Shown here: positions 8,537 through 17,884 of the stretch, one piece after another
Numbering within the stretch: position 1 is the first letter of the stretch
Layout: each line of letters begins with the position of its first letter
Assembly: GCF_026319365.1 (NCBI RefSeq)
Contig: NZ_JAPDMS010000001.1
Location: 110,018-174,017, forward strand
Length of the DNA: 64,000 nt
Source of the DNA: Methylophaga sp. OBS1
GTDB lineage: Bacteria; Pseudomonadota; Gammaproteobacteria; Nitrosococcales; Methylophagaceae
Reading direction: 5' to 3'
Program-made: the position numbers and the translations under genes
The notes under the pieces: generated by a model
Told to the model about the DNA's origin: nothing
Database searches by the model: none
Seen by the model: only the letters and a program-made list of their open reading frames with translations

Positions 8537-10780
8537 ATGCGCAAATTAAAGCTTCTCTCTACCTTATTACTGTCCTGCATTACCGGGACGGTTGCGGCCC
8601 AACAGGAACAGGGACTCAGTTGCCACTTTGGTTACGAGGATCTATTCCTGCCGGCATCGGAGGTAGATTCGGAGCAGAGCCCGGTTGATGTCAAAGCCAA
8701 TGATGTGCAGTTACTGCAGAGCGGTACCTCGGTGTTCTCCGGCGATGTCGATATCACCCGCGCCGGTCAGCAACTGAGCGCAGAGCGCGCCACGTATAAT
8801 CGTGCCAGTGGTGATGTTACCGCCAGCGGCGATGTCAGACTGCGTGATAGTGAAATTATCATTGATTCCCAGCAGGCTGAATGGTCGATGCAAAAAGATG
8901 AGGGCAGAATGCTGGATGCCCAGTATCGAATCCGTCAGATGCATGCCCGTGGGCAGGCCAGTCACCTGTTGCGTAAAGGCAAAGCCAGCACAGATTTGAA
9001 AAACGCCAGCTATACCACTTGTCCGGAAGGGGATAATGCCTGGTTGCTGGATGCCGATGAAGTCCACCTGGACCATGTGTCCGGTGTCGGGGAAGCCGAA
9101 GACGTGGTGGTTCGCGTGGGCGGTATCCCCATATTCTATACGCCTTACATCAACTTCCCGCTCAATGATAAGCGTAAGTCGGGTTTCCTGCCGCCTTCAG
9201 TAGGCAACAGTGATGAGACCGGTTTCGATGTCATGACACCCTATTACTGGAACATTGCGCCTAATATGGATGCCACTTTGACGCCGCGATATATGAGTGA
9301 TCGTGGGTTGATGCTGGGCGGGCAGTTCCGTTACTTATCAGAGTGGGGAGAGGGTGAGATCGAGGCCAACTTCCTTGATTCAGACGATCTCAAAAATAGT
9401 GGTGAAGATCTGAATCCATATTACCAGGAGGATCGTGAGTTATTTACCTGGCAGCACCGTTCTTATCTGCCCAACCGCTGGCGTGCGATTGTCGATTATA
9501 ACTATGTCTCGGATGAGAATTATTTCGAGGATTTTGGCTCCAGTCTGAGTCTGTCCAGTCGAACTCACCTGAACCGCCTGGTTGAGACCGGTTATGTGGG
9601 GGATGTCTGGAACTTTACTGCTCGCATGCAGGGCTATCAGACCCTGTCAGATGTACCTGAACAATATAAACGACTGCCTCAGCTACTATTGAGCGGTTAC
9701 CTGCCTGACCAGGCGCTGGGCCTGACCTATGAATTTGATGCGGAGTATGTGGAGTTTGATCACAATGACCGGGTCGAAGGTCAGCGTATTAATTTCGAAC
9801 CGGCTGTCAGTATGCCGATGGGTAACTCAGCCTTTTTTGCCACGCCCAGACTGGCGTTTAACCATACCCGCTACAATCTCAAAAGCGATGATCTGAATCA
9901 GTTTGATGATGATGCATCACGTTCTCTGCCTATAGCCAGTTTTGATACCGGGCTGTTTTTCGAGCGTGAGCTGAACATCGGCAAGGGCAATTTTTTACAG
10001 ACACTGGAGCCCCGGGCTTTCTATCTTTATATACCCGAGCGAGATCAATCGGATATTCCCGACTTTGACACCAGTCTGTCCACATTTAACATGATCCGGC
10101 TTTTCTCCTATGACCGCTTTATTGGTGGCGATCGTATCGGTGATGCCAATCAGCTCTCGCTCGCTGTGACTTCGAGAATCATCAATCAGGAAACCGGTGA
10201 TGAAAATCTGAGGTTGACGCTGGGACAGATTCGCTATTTTGATGATCGCAATGTAACCCTGCCCAATGGTATTGAAAATAGTGATGCTGATTCAGATATG
10301 ATTGCAGAAGCTGTGGCATTCATTAATGACGAATGGTCAGTCAGTGGTGAAATCCAGTGGGATCCGGGCGAAACCGAATCCAATATGTCCTCGGTGGGAC
10401 TGCGCTATCGCGGTGATAAGGGCGGTATTTTCAACATCTCTCATCGTTACCGTCGTGATGGTGCGGATATTACCCGCCTGGAAGGTCTGGAACAGGTCGA
10501 CATTTCAGCCCAGGTGCCGGTCTCAGATCGCTGGCAGCTGTTTGGTCGCTGGTACCGTTCCATCGATCAGGGTAAAACGCTGGAAGCCCTGGCCGGCTTA
10601 CAATACGACAGTTGTTGCTGGGCCACGCGTCTGGCAATACGTAACTACGTCAATGATGCCTTTGACGATGACCGCAATCTGGCCATTTATTTCCAGGTTG
10701 AGCTGAAAGGCCTGGGCGCCTTTGGTAAAAAATCTGACAGCTTGCTGGAGACCAGTATTCGCGGTTATCAGGCAGACTGA
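8537..10780 (+). CDS. lptD: LPS-assembly outer-membrane protein LptD
   Basis: The outer-membrane barrel that, with lipoprotein LptE, inserts LPS into the outer leaflet. From the chosen ATG it has 747 residues: signal peptide (MRKLKLLSTLLLSC...VAAQQ), an OstA/LptA-like jellyroll domain (about 45-190) and a C-terminal beta barrel rich in aromatic strands. The four family cysteines are visible as GLSCHF, YTTCPEG and the doublet DSCCWA. They form the two inter-domain disulfides needed for activity. I chose the ATG at 8537 because GAGG lies 6 bases upstream; ATG 8531 and TTG 8525 are also in frame but badly spaced. SurA, encoded next, is the chaperone for this barrel. Confidence 0.97.
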   Translation: MRKLKLLSTLLLSCITGTVAAQQEQGLSCHFGYEDLFLPASEVDSEQSPVDVKANDVQLLQSGTSVFSGDVDITRAGQQLSAERATYNRASGDVTASGDVRLRDSEIIIDSQQAEWSMQKDEGRMLDAQYRIRQMHARGQASHLLRKGKASTDLKNASYTTCPEGDNAWLLDADEVHLDHVSGVGEAEDVVVRVGGIPIFYTPYINFPLNDKRKSGFLPPSVGNSDETGFDVMTPYYWNIAPNMDATLTPRYMSDRGLMLGGQFRYLSEWGEGEIEANFLDSDDLKNSGEDLNPYYQEDRELFTWQHRSYLPNRWRAIVDYNYVSDENYFEDFGSSLSLSSRTHLNRLVETGYVGDVWNFTARMQGYQTLSDVPEQYKRLPQLLLSGYLPDQALGLTYEFDAEYVEFDHNDRVEGQRINFEPAVSMPMGNSAFFATPRLAFNHTRYNLKSDDLNQFDDDASRSLPIASFDTGLFFERELNIGKGNFLQTLEPRAFYLYIPERDQSDIPDFDTSLSTFNMIRLFSYDRFIGGDRIGDANQLSLAVTSRIINQETGDENLRLTLGQIRYFDDRNVTLPNGIENSDADSDMIAEAVAFINDEWSVSGEIQWDPGETESNMSSVGLRYRGDKGGIFNISHRYRRDGADITRLEGLEQVDISAQVPVSDRWQLFGRWYRSIDQGKTLEALAGLQYDSCCWATRLAIRNYVNDAFDDDRNLAIYFQVELKGLGAFGKKSDSLLETSIRGYQAD

Positions 10781-10863
10781 ACCCCGTTAGAGTCAAAGCC
10801 GTGACACACAGCTTGAACTGATCCTTATATAATGCCCGCGTGAATTTTGGAGTAATAATTTTG

Positions 10864-12129
10864 ATGAAGTTTTTGATTGCCGCGTTATTGGTGGCCAGCA
10901 ATGTTTGGGCTGCACCGCTGGACCGCATCATTGCCGTTGTTAATGATGAAGTGATTCTGGAAAGCGAGTTGATGGACATGCAGCAGACAGTAAGGCAGCA
11001 AATACGTCAGCGTCAGGCTGCGATCCCGCCCAGCGATGTGCTGCGTGACCAGGTATTGGAAAGACTGATTATGCAACGCCTTCAATTGCAGCGTGCTGAA
11101 CAAGTGGGCGTCAGGGTAGGCGATGATGCATTAAACGCGGCACTGCGTCAGATTGCCGACAACAACAATATGAATCTCAGACAGTTTCGTGATGTTCTTG
11201 AAGAAGACGGTTACGACTTCAGTCAGTTCCGTGAAACGATTCGTGAAGAGATGATTATCAGCCGACTGCGTAAAGGTCAGGTGGAGGACCGTGTTGTTGT
11301 TTCTGATCGGGAAGTGGATAACTTCCTGTCGACGCAGAGTGTGCAGAGTGGCAACAGTGACATTGAATACCAGTTGCAGCACATCCTGATTAGTATGCCG
11401 GAAGCAGCATCACCGGAAGAAGTACAGGCGGCGCAGGAACAACTGGAAAAGATTCAGGGTTTATTGGCCGAAGGCGGTGACTTCGGTCAGGTCGCAGCGG
11501 GTTACTCCGATGGTCAGAATGCACTGGAAGGGGGAGAACTGGGATGGCGTAAACAAGGTGAACTGCCTTCACTATTCGCTGACGTCGTTCCCAAGCTGTC
11601 TGTCGGCGAAGTGAGCGAACCGCTGCGCAGTGGCAGTGGCTTTCATCTGGTCCGGCTCAAGGACAAAAAGAGCGCTGAGACCCATCTGGTCAAACAGACC
11701 CTGGCCAGTCATATCCTGATTAAGACCAACGAACTCGTGACCGATGAAGAAGCAGAAGCACGTTTGAATCAACTGCGTGAACGTATTGCCAACGGTGAAG
11801 ATTTTGCCGAACTGGCCCGTGCTCACTCTGAAGATACCGGTTCAGCCATTGAGGGCGGCAGCCTGGGCTGGGTCAGTCCCGGTGTAATGGTGCCGGAGTT
11901 CCAGGAAAAAATGGATGAACTTGCGATTGGTGAAATGAGCGATGTTTTCCAGAGTCGTTTTGGCTGGCATCTGATCAAAGTGGAAGACCGGCGTGAAGAA
12001 AACATGGCGGAAGAGTTCAAACGCAACAAAGCGCGCGAGCAAATCCGTCAACGCAAGATCGACGAAGAATTGGAAAGCTGGTTGCGGGCAATGCGTGATG
12101 AAGCCTATGTCGAATACCGTGATCTTTAA
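10864..12129 (+). CDS. surA: Periplasmic chaperone / peptidyl-prolyl isomerase SurA
   Basis: Chaperone for outer-membrane proteins, LptD in particular. It has 421 residues: signal peptide MKFLIAALLVASNVWA, the SurA N-terminal helical domain (DRIIAVVNDEVILESEL...), two parvulin domains (each opening with a HILI strand: LQHILISMPEA and ASHILIKTNEL) and a short C-terminal helix. Within the second parvulin domain SEDTGSAIEGGSLGWVSPG is a standard core. GGAG lies 11 bases before the chosen ATG; a GTG at 10840 would add eight residues in front of the signal peptide. The stop codon overlaps the pdxA start by one base. Confidence 0.97.
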   Translation: MKFLIAALLVASNVWAAPLDRIIAVVNDEVILESELMDMQQTVRQQIRQRQAAIPPSDVLRDQVLERLIMQRLQLQRAEQVGVRVGDDALNAALRQIADNNNMNLRQFRDVLEEDGYDFSQFRETIREEMIISRLRKGQVEDRVVVSDREVDNFLSTQSVQSGNSDIEYQLQHILISMPEAASPEEVQAAQEQLEKIQGLLAEGGDFGQVAAGYSDGQNALEGGELGWRKQGELPSLFADVVPKLSVGEVSEPLRSGSGFHLVRLKDKKSAETHLVKQTLASHILIKTNELVTDEEAEARLNQLRERIANGEDFAELARAHSEDTGSAIEGGSLGWVSPGVMVPEFQEKMDELAIGEMSDVFQSRFGWHLIKVEDRREENMAEEFKRNKAREQIRQRKIDEELESWLRAMRDEAYVEYRDL

Positions 12130-13127
12130 TGGTGATAAGGCGTATAGCACTCACCAGTGGTGAACCTGCTGGCATAGGCCCTGACCTCGCTGTTCAACTG
12201 GCGCAGACCCGGCAACAGGCGCAATTGATTGTCCTGGCTGATCCGTCGCTGTTGCAGCAAAGAGCACAGCAGCTAAATCTGCCGTTAAAGCTGATTGAGG
12301 CCGATCTGAATCAGCCTGCGGCCATAGCCGAACCCGGAAGTCTGTACTACCTCCCTGTCCAGTTAAGTCAGCCGGTTACTGCCGGCGAGCTTAATCCAGC
12401 CAACAGCAGCTATGTGCTTGCCATGTTGCAGCTGGCACTCGATAAAAGCATCAGTGGTGAATTCGATGCGATTGTGACGGCGCCAGTTCATAAGGGCGTC
12501 ATAAACGATGCCGGTCACAGCTTCAGTGGTCACACCGAGTTTTTTGCTGATGGTGCGGGTGTCGCTAAGGTGGTGATGATGCTGGCGACGGGTGATTTGA
12601 GAGTGGCACTGGCGACAACGCATTTACCGTTGGCAGCGGTGAGCGATGCTATCACCCGTGACAGCCTGCAGCAGATTCTGCATATTACCAATGACTCACT
12701 CAAGCGTCAGTTTGGTCTGAACAAGCCCCGAATCGCTGTTTGCGGGCTCAACCCCCATGCTGGTGAAGGCGGTCATCTGGGACATGAAGAAATAGACACC
12801 ATACAGCCGGTCATTGATGCCTGTCAGTCTGAAGGGCTTGCAGTCAGCGGTGCCTGGCCGGCAGATACCATTTTCAATCAGGATAGGTTGAAAGACTATG
12901 ATGTGGTGCTGGCGATGTTTCATGATCAAGGGCTACCGGTGCTCAAGCATCATGGCTTTGGTCGCGCTGTAAATGTGACGCTGGGCTTGCCCTTTATCCG
13001 TACCTCCGTTGATCACGGTACGGCACTTGATCTGGCTGCGACCGGTAAAGCGTCTGCATCCAGCCTGCAGGCCGCCATCGACATGGCGCTCGAAATGGCT
13101 GACAGCCAGCAATCCCAAGACAAATAA
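12129..13127 (+). CDS. pdxA: 4-hydroxythreonine-4-phosphate dehydrogenase
   Basis: An NAD-dependent enzyme of pyridoxal 5'-phosphate synthesis that oxidises 4-phosphohydroxy-L-threonine before PdxJ condensation. At 332 residues it matches the family. The zinc-ligand histidines lie in GHTEFFAD, LNPHAGEGGHLGHEE and AMFHDQGLPVLKHHGF, and the N-terminus (RRIALTSGEPAGIGPDLA) is typical. TAATG at 12127-12131 joins surA to pdxA, and rsmA begins two bases after its stop codon. The whole lptD-surA-pdxA-rsmA set is probably one operon. Confidence 0.97.
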   Translation: MVIRRIALTSGEPAGIGPDLAVQLAQTRQQAQLIVLADPSLLQQRAQQLNLPLKLIEADLNQPAAIAEPGSLYYLPVQLSQPVTAGELNPANSSYVLAMLQLALDKSISGEFDAIVTAPVHKGVINDAGHSFSGHTEFFADGAGVAKVVMMLATGDLRVALATTHLPLAAVSDAITRDSLQQILHITNDSLKRQFGLNKPRIAVCGLNPHAGEGGHLGHEEIDTIQPVIDACQSEGLAVSGAWPADTIFNQDRLKDYDVVLAMFHDQGLPVLKHHGFGRAVNVTLGLPFIRTSVDHGTALDLAATGKASASSLQAAIDMALEMADSQQSQDK

Positions 13128-13128
13128 T

Positions 13129-13932
13129 ATGACTGAATCTCACTACCCTCGGGCGCGCAAACGTTTTGGCCAGAACTTTCTTCATGATCAGGCCATTATT
13201 GAAGCAATTATCGAGGTTATCAGCCCCGATAAGGGGGAACATCTGGTAGAAATTGGCCCTGGTCGCGGGGCGCTGACCAAACCACTGCTGAGCCGTTGTG
13301 ACCATCTGGATGTGGTTGAACTGGATCGGGATCTGGTACCGTTGCTGAAACAGCAGTTCGCTGGCCAACCGCATCTGACAATTTATGAAGCTGATGCCCT
13401 TAAATTCGACTATCAACAACTGCAGCAGAATGATGAAAAGCTGCGGGTGATCGGTAACCTGCCTTATAACATTACAACCCCGCTGTTATTCCATCTTATC
13501 GAGCAATCCGCGTGTATTGAGGATATGTGCTTTATGCTGCAACGCGAAGTTGTTGAGCGCATCTGCGCTTCACCGGGTTCAAAGCAGTATGGTCGTTTGA
13601 GTATTATGCTGCAGCATCAATGCTACGCAGAGCAAATGTTCATCGTACCGCCTGAAGCCTTTGACCCCCCTCCCAAAGTCGAATCTGCGATTATTTATCT
13701 GCAACCTCTGTCACAAAAGAAAGGCGGCGATGTGGATAGGGATTGGCTGAATAAGCTGGTCACGGTCGCGTTTAGCCAGCGCCGCAAGACGATCGCTAAC
13801 ACATTGAAAAAACTACTATCTTTGGCTGACCTGGAGCAGGTGGGGGTCAAACCGGAACAACGTCCCGAGACAGTCACCATTGAACAATATGTGGCAATGG
13901 CGCGTCGCCTGGAACAGAAACAGGCAACCTGA
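13129..13932 (+). CDS. rsmA: 16S rRNA (adenine(1518)-N6/adenine(1519)-N6)-dimethyltransferase
   Basis: KsgA, which dimethylates two adjacent adenines in the 3' hairpin of 16S rRNA late in 30S assembly. It has 267 residues from MTESHYPRARKRFGQNFL. The SAM-binding motif I reads EIGPGRGALTKPL, the acidic motif VVELDRDLVPLL follows, and the catalytic motif IV is GNLPYNITTPL. The C-terminal helical domain (VAFSQRRKTIANTLKKLL) is present. An upstream extension of the frame would overlap pdxA and has no family support. Loss of this gene is known to confer kasugamycin resistance. Confidence 0.97.
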   Translation: MTESHYPRARKRFGQNFLHDQAIIEAIIEVISPDKGEHLVEIGPGRGALTKPLLSRCDHLDVVELDRDLVPLLKQQFAGQPHLTIYEADALKFDYQQLQQNDEKLRVIGNLPYNITTPLLFHLIEQSACIEDMCFMLQREVVERICASPGSKQYGRLSIMLQHQCYAEQMFIVPPEAFDPPPKVESAIIYLQPLSQKKGGDVDRDWLNKLVTVAFSQRRKTIANTLKKLLSLADLEQVGVKPEQRPETVTIEQYVAMARRLEQKQAT

Positions 13933-14025
13933 CAATATTCATGGCCTGAATCAGATTGTCAACCTTATGCCGAAGATTCCGGCTGAAGCCCGATAAAATC
14001 TATTTACAAACAGTGATCCGTTGTC

Positions 14026-14054
14026 TTGACACGCTAATTTTGCTGTAGTTAGAT
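14026..14054 (+). promoter_or_regulatory. Candidate sigma-70 promoter of hupB
   Basis: A perfect TTGACA (14026-14031) is followed after 17 bases by TTAGAT (14049-14054), a weak -10. An 18-base spacer would give TAGATA instead. It lies about 90 bases before the HU start, in the otherwise empty stretch after rsmA. An imperfect GACAAT/ATTGTC hairpin at about 13931-13960 directly follows rsmA but lacks a T-run. Confidence 0.5.
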
Positions 14055-14142
14055 ACACACAGTCCGGTCTCGCTGAGCCAGGTAGCAGCGAATCCGGCAT
14101 TTGGACGACATAACGATCAATAACGATATGAGGAATTAAGCT

Positions 14143-14415
14143 GTGAATAAATCTGAACTCATCGATGCAGTTGCTGCAGCTGCAGACATCTCTAAAGCAA
14201 AAGCCGCCCAAGCTGTTGATGGCATGACATCAGCTGTCACTAAAGCGCTGAGCAAAGGCGACCAGGTCACGCTGGTTGGCTTCGGTACTTTCTCTGTTCG
14301 TGAGCGCGCTGCACGTACTGGCCGTAACCCACGTACCGGCGAAGAAATCAAAATCGCTGCGGCTAAAATTCCTGCTTTCAAAGCTGGTAAAGCACTCAAG
14401 GATGCTGTAAACTAG
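14143..14415 (+). CDS. hupB: DNA-binding protein HU-beta
   Basis: A 90-residue histone-like protein that bends and compacts DNA. It has the HU fold with the DNA-embracing arm [14 protein letters not shown] and the hinge [12 protein letters not shown]. The start codon is GTG, with AGGAATT about 6 bases upstream. In gammaproteobacteria hupB commonly lies upstream of ppiD, as here, although clpX and lon are not seen in front of it. Two tRNA genes start 12 bases after its stop codon and are probably read on the same transcript. Confidence 0.97.
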   Translation: MNKSELIDAVAAAADISKAKAAQAVDGMTSAVTKALSKGDQVTLVGFGTFSVRERAARTGRNPRTGEEIKIAAAKIPAFKAGKALKDAVN

Positions 14416-14427
14416 TCTTTTTTCTTG

Positions 14428-14503
14428 GGGTGCTTAGCTCAGCTGGGAGAGCATCGCCCTTACAAGGCGAGGGTCGGGGGTTCGATCCCCTCAGCACCCA
14501 CCA
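14428..14503 (+). tRNA. tRNA-Val (TAC)
   Basis: A 76-base cloverleaf with encoded CCA. The acceptor is GGGTGCT/AGCACCC. The anticodon loop CTTACAA in stem TCGCC/GGCGA gives anticodon TAC. It starts 12 bases downstream of hupB. Confidence 0.97.
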
Positions 14504-14512
14504 GGAATTCTT

Positions 14513-14589
14513 GGAGCGGTAGTTCAGCTGGTTAGAATACCGGCCTGTCACGCCGGGGGTCGCGGGTTCGAGTCCCGTCCGCTCCGCCA
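14513..14589 (+). tRNA. tRNA-Asp (GTC)
   Basis: A 77-base cloverleaf with encoded CCA. The acceptor is GGAGCGG/CCGCTCC. The anticodon loop CTGTCAC in stem CCGGC/GCCGG gives anticodon GTC. It follows tRNA-Val after nine bases and precedes a strong terminator. Confidence 0.97.
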
Positions 14590-14600
14590 AGTACGAAAAA

Positions 14601-14629
14601 GGGCGCATTTTATGCGCCTTTTTTTTTGC
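14601..14629 (+). terminator. Terminator of the hupB-tRNA-Val-tRNA-Asp unit
   Basis: GGCGCAT pairs with ATGCGCC around a short T-rich loop, followed by a run of nine or ten T. It starts about 12 bases after the encoded CCA of tRNA-Asp. Confidence 0.9.
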
Positions 14630-14682
14630 CTGATGGTTTAGACTATCCATTTTTATAACTACAGATATGAAGGTTTTCTTCC

Positions 14683-16566
14683 ATGTTGCATTACATTCGT
14701 GATCGCGCCCAGGGATGGATTGCCTGGTTCATTGTCGGTCTGATTAGTATTCCGTTTGCTTTGTGGGGGGTAAACTCCTACATGACCGGTGCATCCGACG
14801 TTGTTGTCGCAGAAGTCAACGGCCATGAAATCAACCAGACAGAACTCCAGCAGTCCCTGCAGCAGTATCGTGACCAGATGCGTAACGTCCTGGGTGAACA
14901 GTTTGATCCGGCGATGTTTGAAGGGGCAGCTGTCAAACGGAACATTCTTGACGGCTTGATTGAACAGCGATTACTGCATGAGGCCAGTCAAAAGCTGGGA
15001 CAAACAGTCAATGATGCCTCAGTCTCAGAAATGATCCGTTCCAACCCGGCGTTTCAGCGTGATGGCCAGTTTGACCCTGATTACTATGCGATGATGCTGG
15101 CCCGTGTGGGTTACAGTCCTGCCAGTTTTGAAGCCCAGCTCCGCAATGATTTGCTGACCCAGGAACTGACCCGGAATATTCAGCGCTCAGCTATCGTAAC
15201 GCCGGTGCAACTGGATAGAGTGCTGGAACTGGAAAAGCAGCAACGTGAAATTGCTTACGGGGTGGTGCCGCTTCAGAACTATGTTGATAAAGTCAGCATC
15301 GATGATGAAGCTGTCCGTGCATACTATGACAACAACAAAACGGCATACACCGCACCCGAGCAGGTCAGAGTGAATTATGTTGAACTCAACATAGACAGTA
15401 TTGCTGACACTATTACGGTTGATGAAGAAGCATTACAGCAATTCTATGTCGATAACGAATCTCAGTTTGTGGGACCCGAACAACGTCGTGTCAGTCACAT
15501 CCTGATCGAAGGTGACGACGAACAGGCGCTCGCAGAGATTGAAAAGATTGCTGAGCGACTCCAACAGGGTGAAGATTTTGGAACGCTTGCCAAAGCTGAG
15601 TCGCAAGACACGGGTTCGGCAGCTCAAGGCGGCGACCTTGGCTATTTCGGCCCTGATGTGATGGAGCCTGCTTTCGAAGAAGCAGCTTTTGCACTGGAAA
15701 ATGTGGGCGATATCAGTGAGCCGGTACAGACGGAGTTCGGTTATCACCTGATTAAATTGACCGGTGTGGAATCACCAGAAGTACAGGACTTCAGTGACGT
15801 CCGTACTGAAGTTGAGCAACGCTACCGCAGTCAACAGGCTGAAGCTCAATTTTATGATAAAGCTGAACAACTCGCTAACCTGAGTTTTGAAAACCCGGAT
15901 AGCCTTGATGTGGCAGCCGAAGAACTCGGGCTTGAGATTCAAACTACGCCGCTGTTTACTCGCGGTGGTACCGAGTCAGGCATAAGCAGCGAAGCCAAAG
16001 TAGTAGAAGCCGCTTTCAGTGAGGATGTGCTGCAAAACGAACTGAACAGCGCTGTGATTGAGCTATCGGATACGCATCTTGTGGTGATCCATAAGAACAA
16101 ACACATTCCAGAGAGTGTGTTGCCATTTGAATCTGTTAAACCTGCCATAGAACAACAGCTGTTATTTGATGAAGCCAGCCAGTTTGCCCGTGAAAAAGGT
16201 GAAGCCATCGTGGCTGAGTTGAAAACGGGTGCCGAGGCGCAGACGTTGTTGGAAAGCTGGCAGCCCGCAGCTTTTTATGGCCGTGACAGCGAGGCAGTCA
16301 GTCAACAGATTCTGCAACGCGCGTTTGAAATGCAAAAGCCTGAGTCTCAGGCCCAATACACCGGCTTTACAGCGGATAATGGCAATTACGTTGTGATCAA
16401 GCTGACTGATGTTCAAAACGGTCAGACTGCGGATGTTGAGGCTGAAGAAAGACAGTCCATACAAGAGCAGTTACAGCAAATGATGTCCAACGCTGAACTG
16501 CAGGCATTCATTGCCAGTCTGCGAGCAGACGCCGATATTGAGATTCGGGATAAAAGTCTGAGATAG
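14683..16566 (+). CDS. ppiD: Periplasmic folding chaperone PpiD
   Basis: An inner-membrane-anchored parvulin-like chaperone, known to sit at the SecYEG exit with YfgM and help newly translocated proteins fold. It has 627 residues with a single N-terminal membrane helix (GWIAWFIVGLISIPFALWGV, about 11-30). A SurA-like helical domain follows (about 40-180), then one parvulin domain (about 265-365, opening RRVSHILIEGDD and closing FGYHLIKLTG) and a long C-terminal region. ATG 14683 was chosen because the basic residues before the helix start there. A bidirectional terminator follows. Confidence 0.95.
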   Translation: MLHYIRDRAQGWIAWFIVGLISIPFALWGVNSYMTGASDVVVAEVNGHEINQTELQQSLQQYRDQMRNVLGEQFDPAMFEGAAVKRNILDGLIEQRLLHEASQKLGQTVNDASVSEMIRSNPAFQRDGQFDPDYYAMMLARVGYSPASFEAQLRNDLLTQELTRNIQRSAIVTPVQLDRVLELEKQQREIAYGVVPLQNYVDKVSIDDEAVRAYYDNNKTAYTAPEQVRVNYVELNIDSIADTITVDEEALQQFYVDNESQFVGPEQRRVSHILIEGDDEQALAEIEKIAERLQQGEDFGTLAKAESQDTGSAAQGGDLGYFGPDVMEPAFEEAAFALENVGDISEPVQTEFGYHLIKLTGVESPEVQDFSDVRTEVEQRYRSQQAEAQFYDKAEQLANLSFENPDSLDVAAEELGLEIQTTPLFTRGGTESGISSEAKVVEAAFSEDVLQNELNSAVIELSDTHLVVIHKNKHIPESVLPFESVKPAIEQQLLFDEASQFAREKGEAIVAELKTGAEAQTLLESWQPAAFYGRDSEAVSQQILQRAFEMQKPESQAQYTGFTADNGNYVVIKLTDVQNGQTADVEAEERQSIQEQLQQMMSNAELQAFIASLRADADIEIRDKSLR

Positions 16567-16581
16567 ATTTTAAGCAGACAG

Positions 16582-16608
16582 AAAAAAGCGCCTTCGGGCG
16601 CTTTTTTT
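16582..16608. terminator. Bidirectional terminator between ppiD and the DAACS transporter
   Basis: AAGCGCC and GGCGCTT pair around a TTCG tetraloop, with an A-run before and a T-run after. It can stop ppiD on the plus strand and the convergent symporter gene on the minus strand. It overlaps the last bases of the symporter frame. Confidence 0.9.
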
Positions 16609-17809
16609 ATGTCAGCCTGGCAATAACGGCAGCACCGACACTGTCACCCCAGATATTGACGGTGGTGCGGAAACGATCCAGGAACCAGTCCACAGCCAGC
16701 AGCAGCGCGATACCTTCGAGTGGCAGCCCGACCGCAGTCAACACAATCACCATCGTTACCAGACCGGCTTCAGGGATGCCTGCAGCACCGATTGCAGCCA
16801 GTGTCGCAGTAATAAAGACAAGTCCCTGCTGCATCAGCGTGAGTTCGATGCCATAGGCCTGGGCGATAAACATGACCGCTGCCGCTTCGTATAAGGCGGT
16901 GCCATCCATATTGATAGTCGCCCCCAGAGGTAAAACAAATTTAACCGCTTTGGGACTGACCTTGTTTTCACGAGCACATTCCATGGTCAGCGGCAGGGTG
17001 GCTGAGGAACTGGCGGTACCAAAGCCCGTGACCAGTGCCCTGGCCATACCTAACAGGTAATCCATACCGCGGTGGGCGACAAAATAAAGGATACAAAATA
17101 ATATAATTGCGTGAAGCAGCAGGCCGGTCAGTACCGTCACGACATGCATGCCTACCGCGCTGATTTCTGCCATAAACTGTTCGCCGCCCCCGGTACTTCC
17201 CAGGCGGGCGGCAATCAGCGCGAATATGCCAACCGGGGCAAAATGCATAATCCAGATTACCAGCTTCATCATGGCTTCATTGATACCATCGAATACCGCA
17301 AACACGGGTTTGGATCTATCACCGATAGTGGTGAGTGCCATCGCAAACAGGATGGCAAAGACGATGAGTGGCAATAACTCTGTCTGACTGGCAGCAGCAA
17401 ACAGATTGGGGGAGATGAGTGACAGGAAGATATCACTGATACCCGTGTCCTGTTTCGACAGAATATGTTCCGGCACAGCAGTCTGTGTCAGTTGAATGCC
17501 AGCGCCGGGTTGAATCCAGTTTACGACCAGAAGACCGACAAAAACCGCCAGTGCTGTGGTCGACAGATAGTAGACCATCGTATAGCCCCCCAGCTTCCCC
17601 AACTGCCGGATATCACCAAGACTGCCAATACCACTGACGACAGAGGCAATGATCAGGGGAATGATGGTCATCTTCAGCGCGTTGAGGAAAAGGCTGCCCA
17701 ACCAAGCAACAGCCATGGCGGCTTCACCGGCATACCAGCCATAAAAAACGCCGATAACCGCACCGGCAATGATAAAGCCCAACAGAACCAGGGCATGAAA
17801 GTGCGACAT
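16607..17809 (-). CDS. Dicarboxylate/amino acid:cation symporter (DAACS family)
   Basis: A 400-residue glutamate/C4-dicarboxylate-type secondary transporter driven by Na+ or H+. Family motifs are the serine-rich re-entrant loop GTASSSATLPLT, the Na+-site sequence NMDGTALYE, and the C-terminal AVDWFLDRFRTTVNIWGD, in which the aspartate and arginine contact substrate. About eight hydrophobic helices are visible. The substrate cannot be fixed from sequence alone. I chose ATG 17809 because GGGGA lies 6 bases upstream; an earlier start at 17833 is possible. It lies downstream of fabI on the same strand but behind a terminator. Confidence 0.9.
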   Translation of the reverse strand: MSHFHALVLLGFIIAGAVIGVFYGWYAGEAAMAVAWLGSLFLNALKMTIIPLIIASVVSGIGSLGDIRQLGKLGGYTMVYYLSTTALAVFVGLLVVNWIQPGAGIQLTQTAVPEHILSKQDTGISDIFLSLISPNLFAAASQTELLPLIVFAILFAMALTTIGDRSKPVFAVFDGINEAMMKLVIWIMHFAPVGIFALIAARLGSTGGGEQFMAEISAVGMHVVTVLTGLLLHAIILFCILYFVAHRGMDYLLGMARALVTGFGTASSSATLPLTMECARENKVSPKAVKFVLPLGATINMDGTALYEAAAVMFIAQAYGIELTLMQQGLVFITATLAAIGAAGIPEAGLVTMVIVLTAVGLPLEGIALLLAVDWFLDRFRTTVNIWGDSVGAAVIARLT

Positions 17810-17825
17810 TGGATTTCCCCGCGCT

Positions 17826-17857
17826 GAAAACAAAACAGGGCATATAAAATGCCCTGT
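17826..17857 (-). terminator. Terminator downstream of fabI
   Basis: On the minus strand ACAGGGCAT pairs with ATGCCCTGT around five bases, then TTTTGTTTT. It separates fabI from the symporter gene. Confidence 0.85.
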
Positions 17858-17884
17858 CGTGAATATTAGCAGATTGCTGGCGTT

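Noticed and set aside
13009..13128. Upstream extension of rsmA
   Set aside because: It lies inside pdxA in another frame; the family start is MTESHYPRARKRFGQNF at 13129.
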